64,000 nt of DNA from Natranaerovirga hydrolytica. Lineage in GTDB: Bacteria > Bacillota > Clostridia > Lachnospirales > DSM-24629. A program made the position numbers and the translations under genes. The notes under the pieces are model-generated. The model did no database searches. It saw only the letters and a program-made list of their open reading frames with translations, and had not been told where the DNA came from. This document shows positions 62,489-64,000 of this stretch, piece after piece. The stretch spans positions 45,566 to 109,565 of the forward strand of contig NZ_SMGQ01000011.1 of assembly GCF_004339095.1 (NCBI RefSeq), in the 5' to 3' direction. Each line of letters begins with the position of its first letter. The stretch's first letter is position 1.

Positions 62489-62652
62489 ATATAGGTGCAT
62501 GTATCAATGATTTTTTATGAAATTTAGTCCATAAATGGAGAAAAATAGAGGCATGGCATAATGAGAGAAGTTATAATAAGCTAATTAATGAACAAATCTT
62601 ATTGGAATACATAAATTATATTAAAGAATATTTTACAATAGAGGCGTTATCT

Positions 62653-63738
62653 ATGATTACTATAAGTTTATGTATGATTGTTAAAAATGAAGAAAAGGTT
62701 CTTTCAAGATGTTTAGATAGTGTTAAGGATATTGTAGATGAAATTGTTATAGTGGATACAGGTTCTACAGATCATACCAAAGAAATTGCACAAGAATATG
62801 ATGCCATCATATATGACTTTGAATGGATCAATGATTTTTCAAAAGCAAGGAATTTTGCCTTTTCTAAAGGTACAAAAGATTATTTAATGTGGTTAGATGC
62901 AGATGATGTGATATTAGAGGAAGATAGAAAAAAATTAATGGATTTAAAAGAAAAAATGGATAACAGTATAGATGTAGTAATGATGAAATATAACATTGGT
63001 AAAGCTTCAAATGGAGAGGCTTTAGTTGCTTTTTATAGAGAAAGGCTATTAAAAAGATTGGCAAATTTTAAATGGGTAGAACCAGTACATGAATATATAG
63101 AATTTAAAGGCAATGTCATTACAACGGATATTACAATAACCCATAGAAAAGAAAAGAAACGTACAACAAGAAATTTAAACATCTTAGAGCAATACATACA
63201 AAAGCAAAAAGAAGTGAAAGCAAGGCACTATTTTTATTATGCAAGAGAGTTATTTCACCATAATCGATTAGAAGAAGCTATTATGAATTATGAAAAATAC
63301 TTTCAAAAGGATACCAGTAATATGTCTCAAACGTTAGATGCTTGCATGGATCTGTATAAAATATATAAACTGCATAAAAAAGAAGAAATGGCATTACAAT
63401 CATTGTTGAGATACTGTATTTACTTTAAACCGAGAGCAGAAATATGTTGTTTATTAGGTAATTTTTTTAAGAAAAATAAAGCATTAGATAAAGCTATTTT
63501 TTGGTATGAAATAGCCATAACCGTTGACCGTCCAAAAAACTGGGGTTTTTTCATTGAAGATTGCTGGGGATTTATACCATGTGCCGAATTAAGTTATTGT
63601 TATTTTCAAAAAGGGGATTATATAAAAGCTGAAAAATATAATGATAAAGCATTGGTTTATAAAAAAGATCATCCTGCGTTAATGAAAAATAAAAAGTTAA
63701 TAGAAAAAGTGATTGAAAAACTGCCTCTTGATTTTTAA
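62653..63738 (+). CDS. Family 2 glycosyltransferase with C-terminal TPR-like region
   Basis: 361 residues. The GT-A domain has SLCMIVKNEEKVLSRCL, VDTGSTDHTKEIA, and the DxD-type motif LMWLDADD, then WVEPVHEYIEF. From about residue 190 alpha-helical TPR-like repeats follow (HHNRLEEAIMNYEKYFQKD, DKAIFWYEIAI). ATG 62653 has only a weak GAGG-type site; an upstream TTG 62602 lacks one. It probably transfers a sugar to a protein or cell-surface acceptor. The adjacent Q/N/S-rich repeat protein is a conceivable acceptor, but this is inference. Confidence 0.85.
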   Translation: MITISLCMIVKNEEKVLSRCLDSVKDIVDEIVIVDTGSTDHTKEIAQEYDAIIYDFEWINDFSKARNFAFSKGTKDYLMWLDADDVILEEDRKKLMDLKEKMDNSIDVVMMKYNIGKASNGEALVAFYRERLLKRLANFKWVEPVHEYIEFKGNVITTDITITHRKEKKRTTRNLNILEQYIQKQKEVKARHYFYYARELFHHNRLEEAIMNYEKYFQKDTSNMSQTLDACMDLYKIYKLHKKEEMALQSLLRYCIYFKPRAEICCLLGNFFKKNKALDKAIFWYEIAITVDRPKNWGFFIEDCWGFIPCAELSYCYFQKGDYIKAEKYNDKALVYKKDHPALMKNKKLIEKVIEKLPLDF

Positions 63739-63753
63739 GAGGCAGTTTTTTTA
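63718..63753. terminator. Bidirectional terminator
   Basis: A 12-bp stem (63718-63729 with 63737-63748) with a T-run, containing the stop codon of the glycosyltransferase gene and ending at the stop of the convergent repeat-protein gene. Confidence 0.85.
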
Positions 63754-64000
63754 GTAGTTATTATTGTTTTGCAAATTAGAGTTACTATTTTGATAAACAG
63801 AAGAAGGAATATAAGCATTAGAGCTATAGCTATTTTGTGGTTGACTCATATTCGGTTGATATTGGCTACTATTAGCGCTGTTTTGCAAATTAGAGTTACT
63901 GTTTTGATAAACAGAAGAAGGAATATAAGCATTAGAACTATAGCTATTTTGTGGTTGACTCATATTCGGTTGATATTGGCTACTATTAGCGCTGTTTTGA
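63751..64000 (-). CDS. C-terminal part of a Q/N/S/Y-rich tandem-repeat protein
   Basis: The minus-strand frame is open to the window edge, so the N-terminus lies outside; about 82 C-terminal residues are present. It contains a 38-residue unit (114 bp) twice: SSQYQPNMSQPQNSYSSNAY followed by IPSSVYQNSNSNLQNSAN, with almost no changes between copies. The composition is Ser, Asn, Gln, Tyr and Pro, with no charged residues in the unit, a low-complexity composition seen in surface adhesins and prion-like proteins. The family is unknown. Confidence 0.6.
   Translation of the reverse strand, partial: QNSANSSQYQPNMSQPQNSYSSNAYIPSSVYQNSNSNLQNSANSSQYQPNMSQPQNSYSSNAYIPSSVYQNSNSNLQNNNNY

Noticed and set aside
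63771..64000. Second CRISPR-like or satellite repeat near the end
   Set aside because: The 114-bp units are coding (38 residues each) with no spacers; they belong to a low-complexity protein gene.

Overview
The window comes from a low-GC, anaerobic member of the Firmicutes, class Clostridia. The evidence is the AT-rich DNA, strong AGGAGG-type ribosome sites, T-box leaders, the SCIFF peptide with its radical-SAM maturase, a ferredoxin-linked 2-oxoacid oxidoreductase, oxygen-independent HemZ, and the clostridial order tgt–yajC–SCIFF–secDF–recJ–apt–rel–dtd–hemZ–hisS–aspS. There is no prophage, CRISPR array, rRNA, tRNA or complete insertion sequence. Most of the window is chromosomal core with metabolic and metal-handling islands.

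Region 1 (1-7.2 kb): a purine island. It holds a 5'-truncated NCS2 permease, a two-domain xanthine dehydrogenase of the selenium-dependent molybdenum hydroxylase type, an XRE-cupin regulator with its own promoter, a molybdopterin-binding protein, an XdhC-type maturation factor and a TraX-like membrane protein. Region 2 (7.2-12.5 kb): a K+ channel; luxS followed by two small unknown genes; an ECF-type Co/Ni transporter (cbiMQO) leading directly into a lactate/malate dehydrogenase. Region 3 (12.5-18.3 kb, minus strand): a tryptophan ABC transporter behind a T-box with a UGG specifier, then korAB.

Region 4 (18.4-22 kb): a metal island with a COG0523 GTPase, a COG0523-permease fusion and a YcgQ-like partner. 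Region 5 (22-25.5 kb): an AnfO-family protein, a MORN-like repeat protein ending in a Cys cluster, trpS, and a second XRE-cupin regulator with a clear operator. Region 6 (25.6-29.6 kb): an MBOAT/SGNH O-acylation pair and aroC. Region 7 (29.7-48.5 kb): the housekeeping block from tgt through secDF, recJ, apt, rel, dtd and hemZ to hisS-aspS. The hisS-aspS leader is a T-box whose specifier bases GACAC contain both an Asp and a His codon.

Region 8 (48.6-64 kb): membrane proteins, a Cys-rich protein divergent from a large coiled-coil protein, a 14-residue-repeat coiled-coil protein, an ABC-F protein with one degenerate composite ATP site, glyA, a LUD protein, DegV, a Ca2+/Na+ exchanger, a Zn/Cd efflux ATPase with its CadC-type repressor, a glycosyltransferase, and the end of a Q/N/S/Y-rich repeat protein. 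A structured intergenic repeat of about 100 bp occurs five times between 30.9 and 55.4 kb. Where the conventional start was ambiguous, starts were chosen by ribosome-binding-site spacing.
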